NCBI RefSeq assembly: GCF_023555495.1
Contig: NZ_JALCZO010000003.1
Location: 310,001-374,000, forward strand
DNA from: Polaribacter sp. Z022
GTDB lineage: Bacteria > Bacteroidota > Bacteroidia > Flavobacteriales > Flavobacteriaceae
DNA: 64,000 bases
Reading direction: 5' to 3'
The notes below the pieces were generated by a model. The model saw only the letters and a list, made by a program, of their open reading frames with translations, did not search any database and was not told the DNA's origin. The translations under genes and the position numbers were made by a program. Shown in pieces: positions 26,756 to 34,146 of the stretch; position 1 is the first letter of the stretch, and every line of letters starts with the position of its first letter.

Positions 26756-26986
26756 ATGAAAGACAATTATACCAAAGTATTAACAGATACAACTATCATT
26801 ATAAAAGGACTTCAAACAATTTTAAGTGAAGCAAAAATTGACTACAAAGTATTAGACAGTGTTGAATCTGGTAGACTTGCTGGATTTGGTGTTCCTATAA
26901 ATTCTGTTCAATTATATGTTCTAAACAACGATTTAAAAAAAGCTCAACCAATTATAGATAGCTATAAAGAAGAAATAAATTCATAA
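26756..26986 (+). CDS. DUF2007-type small protein
   Basis: The 76-residue product begins MKDNYTKVLTDTTIIIKGL and has the DUF2007 pattern: a helix with LQTILSEAKIDYKVLDS, a segment with GFGVPINSVQLYVLNNDLKKAQPII and an end helix. This ferredoxin-like fold is called 'putative signal transducing protein' in family databases, without known function. ATG at 26756, preceded by AAAAAAGGAAAAATC (a good ribosome-binding purine tract), is preferred over an upstream in-frame ATG at 26705 that would overlap the preceding small gene. Confidence 0.75.
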   Translation: MKDNYTKVLTDTTIIIKGLQTILSEAKIDYKVLDSVESGRLAGFGVPINSVQLYVLNNDLKKAQPIIDSYKEEINS

Positions 26987-27024
26987 AAAGTTACAATAGT
27001 CTTTCTGATTTAAAAAAATGCTAT

Positions 27025-27032
27025 TATATTTG
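27025..27032 (+). promoter_or_regulatory. -7 box TATATTTG of the tRNA gene
   Basis: Exact TAnnTTTG match 11 nt before the mature 5' end of tRNA-Arg. Confidence 0.65.
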
Positions 27033-27043
27033 CACCCGCTTAC

Positions 27044-27117
27044 GGCCATGTGGCGCAACTGAATAGCGCACTTGATTACGGCTCAAGAGGTTCTAGGTTT
27101 GAATCCTAGCATGGTCA
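27044..27117 (+). tRNA. tRNA-Arg (anticodon ACG)
   Basis: A complete cloverleaf of 74 nt: acceptor GGCCATG (27044-27050) with CATGGTC (27110-27116, one G-U), D stem GCGC/GCGC, anticodon stem CTTGA/TCAAG around loop TTACGGC (anticodon ACG), T stem CTAGG/CCTAG with loop TTTGAAT. CCA is not encoded. A34 is expected to be deaminated to inosine so the tRNA reads CGU, CGC and CGA. Promoter box and terminator flank it closely, so it is a single-gene unit. Confidence 0.95.
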
Positions 27118-27119
27118 CA

Positions 27120-27152
27120 AAAACTCATCTATTATTAGATGAGTTTTTTTTA
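27120..27152 (+). terminator. tRNA-Arg terminator
   Basis: AAAACTCATCTA and TAGATGAGTTTT form a hairpin with a long T run, directly after the tRNA. Confidence 0.85.
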
Positions 27153-27172
27153 TTTATATAATTGCAATAATG

Positions 27173-27207
27173 AAAAAGACCTTAAGCAATAGCTTAAGGC
27201 CTTTTTG
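27173..27207. terminator. Terminator of the PID-CTERM-like gene
   Basis: GGCCTTAAGCTATTGCTTAAGG-type hairpin (arms GACCTTAAGC at 27179-27188 and GCTTAAGGCC at 27194-27203) with A run left and T run right; it can serve both strands. Confidence 0.7.
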
Positions 27208-27230
27208 TCTAACCAAACTTAGTATAAAAA

Positions 27231-27443
27231 CTAACTACTACTATCTTTAATGATCTTTTTAGATCCGTATATTAATCCTATTAAAAACAATAAACCAGAA
27301 ACACCATCTATTGGTAAACCTGGTGGTGGAGGTGGTGGAGCTGGAGGAGGCACAATTTGCCCATATCCTAAAGCAGGAAGCAAAAAAATAATTAAAACTA
27401 TTAAAACCCTTTTATACACCTTGTTCTTATTTCTATGACCCAT
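27231..27443 (-). CDS. Small exported PID-CTERM-like protein
   Basis: The 70-residue product has a basic N-terminus, a signal peptide (VLIVLIIFLLPALGYGQ), then a proline run (VPPPAPPPPPPGLPIDG) and a second hydrophobic segment (VSGLLFLIGLIYG) ending in a basic SKKIIKD tail. The GLPIDG plus hydrophobic helix plus basic tail arrangement matches what is named the PID-CTERM protein-sorting signal in Bacteroidota. Nearly nothing remains once signal and sorting segments are removed, so the mature product would be a tiny peptide. ATG at 27443 is preferred to a GTG at 27461. Confidence 0.65.
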   Translation of the reverse strand: MGHRNKNKVYKRVLIVLIIFLLPALGYGQIVPPPAPPPPPPGLPIDGVSGLLFLIGLIYGSKKIIKDSSS

Positions 27444-27515
27444 AACCCCTTTATAAGTCACTACAAATAAAAAACAATTATAACTTTTATTTAATAGTTT
27501 TCGATGAACTGCACT

Positions 27516-27788
27516 TTAGTGTAGATATTGCTTAATCATTAAGCGATGTGCAGGAATACTCTTATTGTAGTTTTTAACTAATAATTCTACTATTTCTGGT
27601 GAATTAATTCCAATTTCCTTTTTGTGTTTAAATCTTGAAACGTATAAATTATAAGTTGAATTCTCTTTTTCAAAAATTAAGAAATGAGTTTCATTAAGTT
27701 CTGTATAACTAATTTCATTACCAGAAAAAGCTTCAGATTTATCTATAAAAAAATCAGAGAACTCGTAATATTTAAAAACATTTTCCAT
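27516..27788 (-). CDS. Hypothetical protein downstream of clpS (90 aa)
   Basis: Begins MENVFKYYEFSDFFIDKSEA and contains ETHFLIFEKENSTYNLYVSRFKHKKEIGINSPEI; soluble, no signal peptide, mixed charge, no recognised motif. It starts 2 nt after the clpS stop, so is probably co-translated with clpS and prmA. A link with adaptor-mediated proteolysis is only positional. Confidence 0.6.
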   Translation of the reverse strand: MENVFKYYEFSDFFIDKSEAFSGNEISYTELNETHFLIFEKENSTYNLYVSRFKHKKEIGINSPEIVELLVKNYNKSIPAHRLMIKQYLH

Positions 27789-27790
27789 AA

Positions 27791-28066
27791 TTATACTAAT
27801 TCTGCAGAAAGACCTAATTGCAACAATTTAGAACACCTTGGTTCTAAATCTTTAAATTCTCCAGACTTTACAGTACATTTTCCTTTATAATGAACCAAAG
27901 TTGCACATTGTTCTGCTTGTTCAAAACTATGATCACAAACTGTAACTAAAGATTCTATAACATGATCAAATGTATTAACATCATCATTATGCAAAACTAT
28001 TTCATGTTGAAAAACTTCTTGTTCTAAAACATCAACTTCTTCTTGTTTTTTTTCTTTTGTACTCAT
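27791..28066 (-). CDS. clpS: ATP-dependent Clp protease adaptor ClpS
   Basis: N-end-rule adaptor that binds proteins with bulky N-terminal residues and delivers them to a Clp AAA+ partner. The fold signature is intact: IVLHNDDVNTFDHVIESL (the DD..T..FV-type acceptor pocket), CATLVHYKGKCTVKSGE. ATG at 28066 gives 91 residues and the normal disordered acidic N-terminus; an ORF extension to 28120 adds a non-family segment. It follows prmA with a short gap. No clpA gene is in the window. Confidence 0.9.
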   Translation of the reverse strand: MSTKEKKQEEVDVLEQEVFQHEIVLHNDDVNTFDHVIESLVTVCDHSFEQAEQCATLVHYKGKCTVKSGEFKDLEPRCSKLLQLGLSAELV

Positions 28067-28089
28067 CCTATAAAAATAGAAAATATTTT

Positions 28090-28926
28090 TTACTCTTTTA
28101 TATATTTTAATGCAACCCAATTATTTCTTTCAATATAAGTTTCTAATTTTAACCCATATTGTGAAACTTCAGCATCTATAATTGGTATATCTTCTTGATA
28201 AAAACCACTTAACAGCAACACTCCGTTTTCATTAAGGCAATTTGTATAAATTTTCATATCCATCAACAAAATATTTCTATTGATGTTGGCAATAATTACA
28301 TCGTATTTTTTATTTATTAATAAAGATGAATCTCCTTCATAAACAGAAATATTCTTACAATTATTACGAGTAACATTTTCTACAGAGTTTTCATAACACC
28401 AATTATCAATATCTATTGCATCTGTTGGGTTAGCACCTTTCATTTCAGCAAAAATTGCTAAAATTCCAGTACCACAACCCATATCTAAAACTTTTTTATT
28501 TGCTAAATCTAATTTTAACAAATGCTGAACCATCATGTGAGTTGTTTCATGATGACCTGTACCAAAACTCATTTTTGGTTCAATAACTATATCGTATTTT
28601 AAATTAGGGTTTTCATGAAAAGGAGCACGAATACTTACTAAATTATCTACTTGAATTGGTGTAAAATTCTTTTCCCATTCTGCATTCCAATTTGTTTGAG
28701 CAACTTCATTTTGATTGTATTCAATAGAAAATTCATCAGAATTTAAAACAAAAATGTCTGTAAGAATTGTTTCATTCCAATCATTCTTCTGAATGTATGC
28801 AGTTACACCTGTTTCGTTTTCTACAAAGCTTTCAAAACCAACTCCACCTAATTCTGCAATTAAAATTTCTGTTGCAGGTTCTTTTGGGGTTACTGTAAAA
28901 TTGTATTCTATATAAATGTTATCCAT
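28090..28926 (-). CDS. prmA: Ribosomal protein L11 methyltransferase
   Basis: SAM-dependent trimethylation of ribosomal protein L11. The 278 residues show the substrate-recognition N-terminus, the linker and the Rossmann domain: PKMSFGTGHHETT, motif I LDMGCGTGILAIFA, the acidic motif II DIDNWCYEN, and the NxxN-type motif IIANINRN. It heads the prmA-clpS-hypothetical unit on the minus strand, behind the tpiA terminator. Confidence 0.93.
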   Translation of the reverse strand: MDNIYIEYNFTVTPKEPATEILIAELGGVGFESFVENETGVTAYIQKNDWNETILTDIFVLNSDEFSIEYNQNEVAQTNWNAEWEKNFTPIQVDNLVSIRAPFHENPNLKYDIVIEPKMSFGTGHHETTHMMVQHLLKLDLANKKVLDMGCGTGILAIFAEMKGANPTDAIDIDNWCYENSVENVTRNNCKNISVYEGDSSLLINKKYDVIIANINRNILLMDMKIYTNCLNENGVLLLSGFYQEDIPIIDAEVSQYGLKLETYIERNNWVALKYIKE

Positions 28927-28946
28927 AAAAATAATCTAAAAAAAAA

Positions 28947-28974
28947 TGCATCGAGATTTTTAAATCTCGATGCA
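28947..28974 (-). terminator. tpiA terminator
   Basis: TGCATCGAGATTT (28947-28959) and AAATCTCGATGCA (28962-28974) form a 13-bp stem with a 2-nt gap; a long T run follows on the minus strand. It stands between tpiA and prmA. Confidence 0.85.
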
Positions 28975-29005
28975 AATTTATTGTAAATATCTTAAAGTAC
29001 TCTAT

Positions 29006-29764
29006 TTAAATAGCAGTAATAATTCCCATAAAATCTTCTACTTTTAAAGCAGCTCCACCAATTAAACCACCATCTACATCTGGTTTAGAAAATATTTCTT
29101 CTGCATTTGCAGGTTTTACACTTCCTCCATATAATATAGAAACTTCATCTGCAACTTCTTGGTTGTATTGTTTTGCTATAATACCTCTAATAAAAGCATG
29201 CATTTCTTGTGCTTGTTCTGCACTTGCAGTTTCACCTGTACCAATTGCCCAAACTGGCTCATAAGCTAAAACTATACTTTTCCAAGCAGAAGCTTCTAAA
29301 TGAAATAATGCATTTTTTAACTGACTTTCTACAACAGCAAAATGGTTTTCAGATTTTCTATCTTCTAATAATTCTCCAAAACAAAAGATTGTTTCTAAGT
29401 CATTTTCTATGATAGCATCTACTTTTTCTGCTAAAGAAGCGTCTGTTTCATTAAAATAAGTTCTTCTTTCTGAGTGCCCTAAAATAACAGTTTCAACACC
29501 AATAGCTTTTAACATATCTGCAGAAATTTCACCTGTATAAGCACCATTTTTAGCTTGATGCATATTTTGAGCAACAACTTCTATTTTAGAATCTTTTGCA
29601 GCTTTTACAGAAGAAGATAAATTTACAAAAGTAGGAGCAACAATTACTCGAGTGTTTTTTAATTTCTCTTTCTTTAATGCCTTTTTTAATTCTTTGATAA
29701 GTTTTTTACTTTCTTTCTTATCATTATTCATTTTCCAGTTTCCTGCTACTATTTTTGATCTCAT
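29006..29764 (-). CDS. tpiA: Triosephosphate isomerase
   Basis: Glycolytic interconversion of dihydroxyacetone phosphate and glyceraldehyde 3-phosphate in the cytoplasm. Catalytic residues are all present: Lys in GNWKMN, His in VILGHSERR, Glu in AYEPVWAIGTG, and phosphate-binding YGGSVKP plus GGLIGGAAL. At 252 residues it is the normal length. It is followed by a terminator and is separate from prmA. Confidence 0.97.
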   Translation of the reverse strand: MRSKIVAGNWKMNNDKKESKKLIKELKKALKKEKLKNTRVIVAPTFVNLSSSVKAAKDSKIEVVAQNMHQAKNGAYTGEISADMLKAIGVETVILGHSERRTYFNETDASLAEKVDAIIENDLETIFCFGELLEDRKSENHFAVVESQLKNALFHLEASAWKSIVLAYEPVWAIGTGETASAEQAQEMHAFIRGIIAKQYNQEVADEVSILYGGSVKPANAEEIFSKPDVDGGLIGGAALKVEDFMGIITAI

Positions 29765-29879
29765 AATTCTATAATTTATAACCTAAGTTATTGGTTTTAT
29801 CCCTATTTAAATTTTCATGTAAATTTAAGAAATGAAAAAACAAAAAACATGACGAAAATCAAATAGTTACTAAAACGAT

Positions 29880-30377
29880 TTATATAGATTTTTTTAACGC
29901 ATTTACAAGATCTTTATCAGATGCGTTTGTGGCTTTAAACAAAGAAATTTTACCTTGCTCATCTATAACTATATATCTAGGAATCCATCTTAAATTTAAG
30001 AAATCTACCAAATCTCCATTCTTCATTCCTTTTGGCAAATTATAATGTTCTCCTTTAATTTGATATCGTTTTACACCTCTTTTCCATGAATTGATTCTTT
30101 CATCTACAGATAAAAACATAAAAACAACATCAGGGTTTTCTTTTTGTAATTCTTTTACTTTTGGCAACCCTTCTAAACAATCTCTACACCAAGATGCCCA
30201 AACATCTATAAATATTTTTTTCCCTTTATGTTTATTTAAGACCTCTTTAAAAGCATAAGGAGTATCATTTAAGGTATATACCTTTTCGTTTAAAGCTAAT
30301 TCTGAAAACTGTGTTGGTGTTTCAAAATTACAACTCATAAATATTAATAAAACTAAGAACGATAATTTTTTAAACAT
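29880..30377 (-). CDS. TlpA-like thioredoxin-fold lipoprotein
   Basis: A periplasmic or outer-membrane thiol-disulfide oxidoreductase-like lipoprotein of 165 residues. The N-terminus MFKKLSFLVLLIFMSC is an SPII signal with the lipidated Cys near residue 16. A thioredoxin fold follows: IFIDVWASWCRDC with the active site WCRDC, then FMFLSVDE and the cis-Pro loop RWIPRYIVID. The redox partner is unknown. ATG at 30377 is chosen as it gives a compact signal peptide. It is divergent from pyrF. Confidence 0.88.
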   Translation of the reverse strand: MFKKLSFLVLLIFMSCNFETPTQFSELALNEKVYTLNDTPYAFKEVLNKHKGKKIFIDVWASWCRDCLEGLPKVKELQKENPDVVFMFLSVDERINSWKRGVKRYQIKGEHYNLPKGMKNGDLVDFLNLRWIPRYIVIDEQGKISLFKATNASDKDLVNALKKSI

Positions 30378-30453
30378 AAATTTATTTTTATTCTTTGTCA
30401 TTAATTAGCCTTTTTACTTACAATTGAAAGCTATATTTAAAAACAAAAATAAC

Positions 30454-30461
30454 TACTTTTG
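30454..30461 (+). promoter_or_regulatory. -7 box TACTTTTG of pyrF
   Basis: Exact TAnnTTTG match 19 nt before the ATG at 30481. Because it lies inside a longer reading frame starting at 30424, it supports the shorter start. Confidence 0.65.
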
Positions 30462-30480
30462 CATAACTTTTACAAAACAG

Positions 30481-31293
30481 ATGACAACACAAGAACTTAT
30501 TACTCAAATTAAAAAGAAAAAATCATTTTTATGCATTGGTTTAGATGTAGATTTAAATAAAATTCCACCTCATCTTTTAAAGGAAGAAGATCCTATTTTT
30601 GAATTTAACAAAGCCATAATAGATGCAACAAATCATTTATGTGTTGCTTATAAACCAAACACTGCTTTTTATGAAGCTTATGGTTTAAAAGGTTGGAAAT
30701 CTTTAGAAAAAACTATTAATTACTTGAATGAGAATTACCCAGAAATCTACACAATTGCAGATGCTAAACGTGGAGATATTGGAAACACTTCTACCATGTA
30801 TGCTAAAGCATTTTTTGAAGATTTAGCTTTTGATTCTGTTACAGTTGCTCCTTATATGGGAAAAGATTCTGTTGAGCCTTTTTTAGCTTTTGATAACAAA
30901 CACACAATTATGTTAGCCTTAACTTCTAATGAAGGTGCTTTCGATTTTCAAACAAAAGAAGTTGATGGTAAAGAGTTATACAAACAAGTTTTAGAAACTT
31001 CTAAAAATTGGAAAAACGCTGATAATTTAATGTATGTTGTAGGCGCAACAAAGGCTGAATATTTTAAAGAAATTAGAAAGATTGTTCCTAATTCTTTTTT
31101 ATTAGTTCCTGGTGTTGGTGCACAAGGTGGTAATTTACAAGATGTTTGCAAATATGGTTTATCAGAAAATATTGGTTTACTAATTAATTCTTCTAGAGGA
31201 ATTATATATGCTTCAACAGATGTTGATTATGCTAAAAAAGCTGCTTTAAAAGCAGAAGAACTTCAGAAAGAAATGGCTGAAATTTTAGGTTAA
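30481..31293 (+). CDS. pyrF: Orotidine 5'-phosphate decarboxylase
   Basis: Last step of UMP synthesis. This is the long (about 270-residue) bacterial type: CIGLDVDL for phosphate-side binding, [10 protein letters not shown], the catalytic Lys/Asp region [10 protein letters not shown], and [10 protein letters not shown] followed by [11 protein letters not shown]. Start at 30481 is supported by the promoter box and by [10 protein letters not shown]. The next gene begins 7 nt after the stop, so the two are likely co-transcribed. Confidence 0.95.
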   Translation: MTTQELITQIKKKKSFLCIGLDVDLNKIPPHLLKEEDPIFEFNKAIIDATNHLCVAYKPNTAFYEAYGLKGWKSLEKTINYLNENYPEIYTIADAKRGDIGNTSTMYAKAFFEDLAFDSVTVAPYMGKDSVEPFLAFDNKHTIMLALTSNEGAFDFQTKEVDGKELYKQVLETSKNWKNADNLMYVVGATKAEYFKEIRKIVPNSFLLVPGVGAQGGNLQDVCKYGLSENIGLLINSSRGIIYASTDVDYAKKAALKAEELQKEMAEILG

Positions 31294-31300
31294 ATTATTC

Positions 31301-32098
31301 ATGGAATATCAAGATCAAATTGGAAGAGTTTTAGTTCTTAAAAAAACTCCCATTCGTATTATTTGTCTTGTTCCAAGTTTAACAGAACTTTTAGTAGATT
31401 TAGGATTAGAAGATTGTATTATTGGTATCACAAAATTTTGTATTCATCCAGAACATTTAAAACAAACCAAAACTGTAGTTGGAGGAACAAAAAACATCAA
31501 TATTGATAAAATTAAAAATCTTAAACCTGATATAATTCTCTGCAACAAAGAAGAAAACAGTAAAGATATTGTAGAAATTTGTGAAAAAATTGCACCTACA
31601 CACGTTTCTGACATTTATACAATTGATGATAATTTAGATCTAATAAAACAGTATGGTTTATTATTTTCTAAAGAAAATAAAGCTACAGAAATAATAGAGG
31701 AAATCCATTCTAAATTAGAAGATTTTAGGCGTTTTACTAAAACTTTAAAAGTAAAAAAAGTAACATATTTTATTTGGAAAAATCCATGGATGGCAGTTGG
31801 AAATAATACTTTTATAAATCATTTATTACAACTAAATAAATTTGAAAATATTTATCAAAACAAAGAACGTTACCCAGAAGTACAATTAAATGAAATAGAT
31901 GCTAATAGAAATCTTGACTTTGTATTTTTATCTTCTGAACCTTATCCTTTTAAGGGAGAACATATTTTTGAGGTAGAAAAAATCACAAAAAAGGCTAAAG
32001 TTATTTTGGTTGATGGAGAAATGTTTTCTTGGTATGGAAGTAGACTTAAATTAGCTTTCAAATATTTTAAAACACTTCATAAAAATATAGCAGAATAA
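31301..32098 (+). CDS. Helical-backbone metal receptor (BtuF/FhuD-like), cytoplasmic form
   Basis: The 265 residues fit a periplasmic-binding-protein fold of the cobalamin/siderophore type: RIICLVPSLTELLVDLGLEDCIIGIT at the N-terminus, CIHPE, VVGGTKNINIDKIKNLKPDIILCNKEEN, and HSKLEDFRRFTK of the backbone helix. The family normally carries a signal peptide or lipobox and feeds an ABC importer, but this frame starts directly with the mature domain (MEYQDQIGRV) and no ABC genes adjoin it. It either acts in the cytoplasm or lacks transport function. It follows pyrF by 7 nt and is ended by a terminator. Confidence 0.8.
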   Translation: MEYQDQIGRVLVLKKTPIRIICLVPSLTELLVDLGLEDCIIGITKFCIHPEHLKQTKTVVGGTKNINIDKIKNLKPDIILCNKEENSKDIVEICEKIAPTHVSDIYTIDDNLDLIKQYGLLFSKENKATEIIEEIHSKLEDFRRFTKTLKVKKVTYFIWKNPWMAVGNNTFINHLLQLNKFENIYQNKERYPEVQLNEIDANRNLDFVFLSSEPYPFKGEHIFEVEKITKKAKVILVDGEMFSWYGSRLKLAFKYFKTLHKNIAE

Positions 32099-32137
32099 AA
32101 AAAGAGGCTTTAATTAAAGCCTCTTTTTTATATTAAT
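32098..32137. terminator. Bidirectional terminator
   Basis: AAAAAGAGGCTTTAA and TTAAAGCCTCTTTTT form a long stem with A run left and T run right; serves the convergent binding-protein gene and the DUF4197 gene. Confidence 0.85.
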
Positions 32138-32146
32138 TTTTTAACT

Positions 32147-32857
32147 TTATTTCTTATCCTGTAAAGCAAATACTTGTTGCAACAAAGCAGTGTTTCTTAA
32201 TCCTACTTTTTCTCTAATTCCTTTTTCTTCAACTTCAATCATTGTAAATACACCAGCTAAAGCTTGATCTGTTACATATTGAGTTAAATCTGGATTTACT
32301 TTCTTTACAAAAGGAATAGAATTGTATTTTGTAATTAAGTTACTCCACACTTTATCTGCACCAACTTTACTAAATGAGTTACTAATTACAGGACTAAAAC
32401 TAGCATATAAACTTTCTGATGTTTTTCCTTGTAAATAAGAAGTTGCAGCATTTTGCTCTCCTAATAAAATATTTTTAGCATCTGTAAAAGTCATATCTTT
32501 TACTGCATTTACAAAAATTGGAGTTGCTGTTTTAACGGCATCTTCTGCAGCTCTATTTAAAACTTTAATTCCTTCATCAGCTAAATTACCTAAACCTATT
32601 TTACGTAAACCTTTATCTACTGCTTGTAACTCTTCTGGTAATAAAATTTTTACCAAATCATTTTTATAAAAACCATCTGTTGCAGTTAATTTAGAAACCT
32701 GGTTTTTAATTCCATTATCTAAAGCTTGTTTTAAACCATTACCTATTTGTTCTTGACTTAACACACCACTCTCAGTAACCTGATTTACCACTTTTTGTAA
32801 TTCTGCACATCCTACAAACTGAAGAGCAATTACTAATACTAAAATTCTTTTTATCAT
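32147..32857 (-). CDS. DUF4197 lipoprotein
   Basis: 236 residues beginning MIKRILVLVIALQFVGCAEL, an SPII signal with the lipidated Cys at residue 17. The body matches DUF4197: ALDNGIKNQVSKLTATDGFYKNDLVKILLP, FVNAVKDMTFTDAKNILLGEQNAATSYL, ALAGVFTMIEVEEKGIREK; mostly helical, periplasmic side. Function unknown. A monocistronic unit between a terminator and a small Cys-rich gene reading the same way. Confidence 0.85.
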   Translation of the reverse strand: MIKRILVLVIALQFVGCAELQKVVNQVTESGVLSQEQIGNGLKQALDNGIKNQVSKLTATDGFYKNDLVKILLPEELQAVDKGLRKIGLGNLADEGIKVLNRAAEDAVKTATPIFVNAVKDMTFTDAKNILLGEQNAATSYLQGKTSESLYASFSPVISNSFSKVGADKVWSNLITKYNSIPFVKKVNPDLTQYVTDQALAGVFTMIEVEEKGIREKVGLRNTALLQQVFALQDKK

Positions 32858-32909
32858 TTTTTATTATTTATCTATACTTATGAAACTGTTTTCTCTTAAA
32901 AGTCACATA

Positions 32910-33074
32910 CTATTTAAAACTATCTGTTTTTTTATCATACCCATAAGGGCAATGTTTGCAACCACTTTTACAACAATATCCTCTTTTTAAGTGAAATTTT
33001 TCTGTAAAAACTTTATAGCCTTTTTCGTTTAAATAAAAATCATCTTCCTCTAAAGGAGTTCTTTGATTATACAT
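32910..33074 (-). CDS. DUF5522-type small Cys-rich protein (54 aa)
   Basis: A short frame with MYNQRTPLEEDDFYLNEKGY, then KVFTEKFHLKRGYCCKSGCK and HCPYGYDKKTDSFK. The C-x-x-x-C-x-x-C and paired-Cys pattern GYCCKSGCKHCPYG is that of the DUF5522 family, probably a metal or iron-sulfur site. No function is known. A perfect -7 box (TATTTTTG, minus strand, 33086-33079) ends 4 nt before the ATG, so the transcript should be leaderless or nearly so. Independent of its neighbours. Confidence 0.8.
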   Translation of the reverse strand: MYNQRTPLEEDDFYLNEKGYKVFTEKFHLKRGYCCKSGCKHCPYGYDKKTDSFK

Positions 33075-33078
33075 ATTG

Positions 33079-33086
33079 CAAAAATA
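33079..33086 (-). promoter_or_regulatory. -7 box TATTTTTG of the DUF5522 gene
   Basis: Exact TAnnTTTG match on the minus strand, 4 nt before the start codon at 33074; decides the start and suggests a leaderless mRNA. Confidence 0.55.
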
Positions 33087-33100
33087 GTTTTTATTCCATA

Positions 33101-33128
33101 AAAAAAGCGCTCCTAAGAACGCTTTAAC
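33101..33128 (-). terminator. Terminator of the DUF4136 gene
   Basis: AAAGCG and CGCTTT arms around TCCTAAGAA, with an A run on the plus-strand left, i.e. a T run on the minus strand. Confidence 0.6.
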
Positions 33129-33131
33129 TTT

Positions 33132-33656
33132 TTATTTATCTTTTCCTGGAGGAAACCTAGAAATTATCTCTTTTACAAATTCTTTAATCCTTGCTTCTTT
33201 TTTTTCTCTATTTTGAAGCTTTAGAGCTCCTGTTCCAATTCCTTGCCAAATTAACTCTTTCTTTTCTTTATCAATAAAATCAATAAAAAGCGTTCCTTCT
33301 GTATGCTGATTTATACTCATATTATTATTCATACCACCAAACCAAGGATTCCAACCAAAACCAACGTTATTTTGAGAAATATTTACTTTTTCTCTAGATT
33401 TTGTAAAAATACCTACCAACATATCTGGATTTTTAGATTTTGTAAATCCTAAAGCAGATAATTCTGCTTCAATAGCTCTTAAAATTCGTTTTTTATCTAA
33501 ATCCGATATTTTAGCTTTATCAATTTCTGGCTTATAAAAACCATAAGTTTTATACTTGGTAAAATCTACCTTAGAATCATAATCTGTAAGAACTTTTATA
33601 GAGCTACAAGAAGTAAACAACACTACACTTAACAATAAAAGAATACTTTTTTTCAT
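33132..33656 (-). CDS. DUF4136 lipoprotein
   Basis: 174 residues starting MKKSILLLLSVVLFTSCSSI, an SPII lipoprotein signal (Cys17). The body has the DUF4136 pattern: VDFTKYKTYGFYKPE, LDKKRILRAIEAELSALGF, NPDMLVGIFTKSREK, TEGTLFIDFIDKEKKELIWQGIGTG. A glycine/tryptophan-rich patch (GFGWNPWFGGM) is typical. Function unknown. A box TATTTTTG (minus strand, 33718-33711) could be its promoter. Confidence 0.87.
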   Translation of the reverse strand: MKKSILLLLSVVLFTSCSSIKVLTDYDSKVDFTKYKTYGFYKPEIDKAKISDLDKKRILRAIEAELSALGFTKSKNPDMLVGIFTKSREKVNISQNNVGFGWNPWFGGMNNNMSINQHTEGTLFIDFIDKEKKELIWQGIGTGALKLQNREKKEARIKEFVKEIISRFPPGKDK

Positions 33657-33751
33657 AATAAACTGATTTTTATACCTACAAAAACATCAATAAGTATGCC
33701 ATTTAATTGACAAAAATAATTAATTTAGAATACTCATAATTTGTGTTTTAC

Positions 33752-34075
33752 ATGATTTTAATTTTAAAATATATTGTTCCTAAAGGATTTATTGCAATTA
33801 CACTCTATCCATTTATATTTTTAAGGTCAAAAAAATTAAAGCAAAACAAAACACTTCTCAATCATGAAAACATACATCTTAAACAACAACAAGAATTATT
33901 AGTTGTATTTTTCTATATTATTTATGGATTAGAGTGGATCTATAAATTCTTTATCTATAAAAACAGTTATCTTACATACCTTAATTTAAGTTTTGAAAGA
34001 GAAGCTTATCAAAATGAAAAAAACTCAACTTATTTAAAAAACAGAAAGTACTTTAGCTTTATAAAATATTTTTAA
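33752..34075 (+). CDS. Small membrane protein with an HExxH motif
   Basis: 107 residues with an N-terminal hydrophobic segment (KGFIAITLYPFIFL), a hydrophilic stretch with HENIH at 38-42, a second hydrophobic segment (VVFFYIIYGLEWIYKFF, about 51-67) and FEREAY at 81-86. HExxH followed about 40 residues later by E-x-E-A is the ligand layout of zincin metallopeptidases, so a very small membrane-bound peptidase is possible; no activity is shown. Similar short proteins exist in flavobacteria as hypotheticals, from memory. ATG at 33752 is used rather than an upstream GTG at 33743. It precedes icmF with a 71-nt gap. Confidence 0.65.
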   Translation: MILILKYIVPKGFIAITLYPFIFLRSKKLKQNKTLLNHENIHLKQQQELLVVFFYIIYGLEWIYKFFIYKNSYLTYLNLSFEREAYQNEKNSTYLKNRKYFSFIKYF

Positions 34076-34146
34076 ATAAATAAAAAATATGTAACTATTT
34101 TATTAATTTACTAAATTGCAAGCCCAAAATAAAACATTTATTACGA

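Noticed and set aside
28973..28980. TAAATTTG box as prmA promoter
   Set aside because: It overlaps the base of the tpiA terminator, so transcripts from it would run straight into the hairpin and T run; treated as chance.
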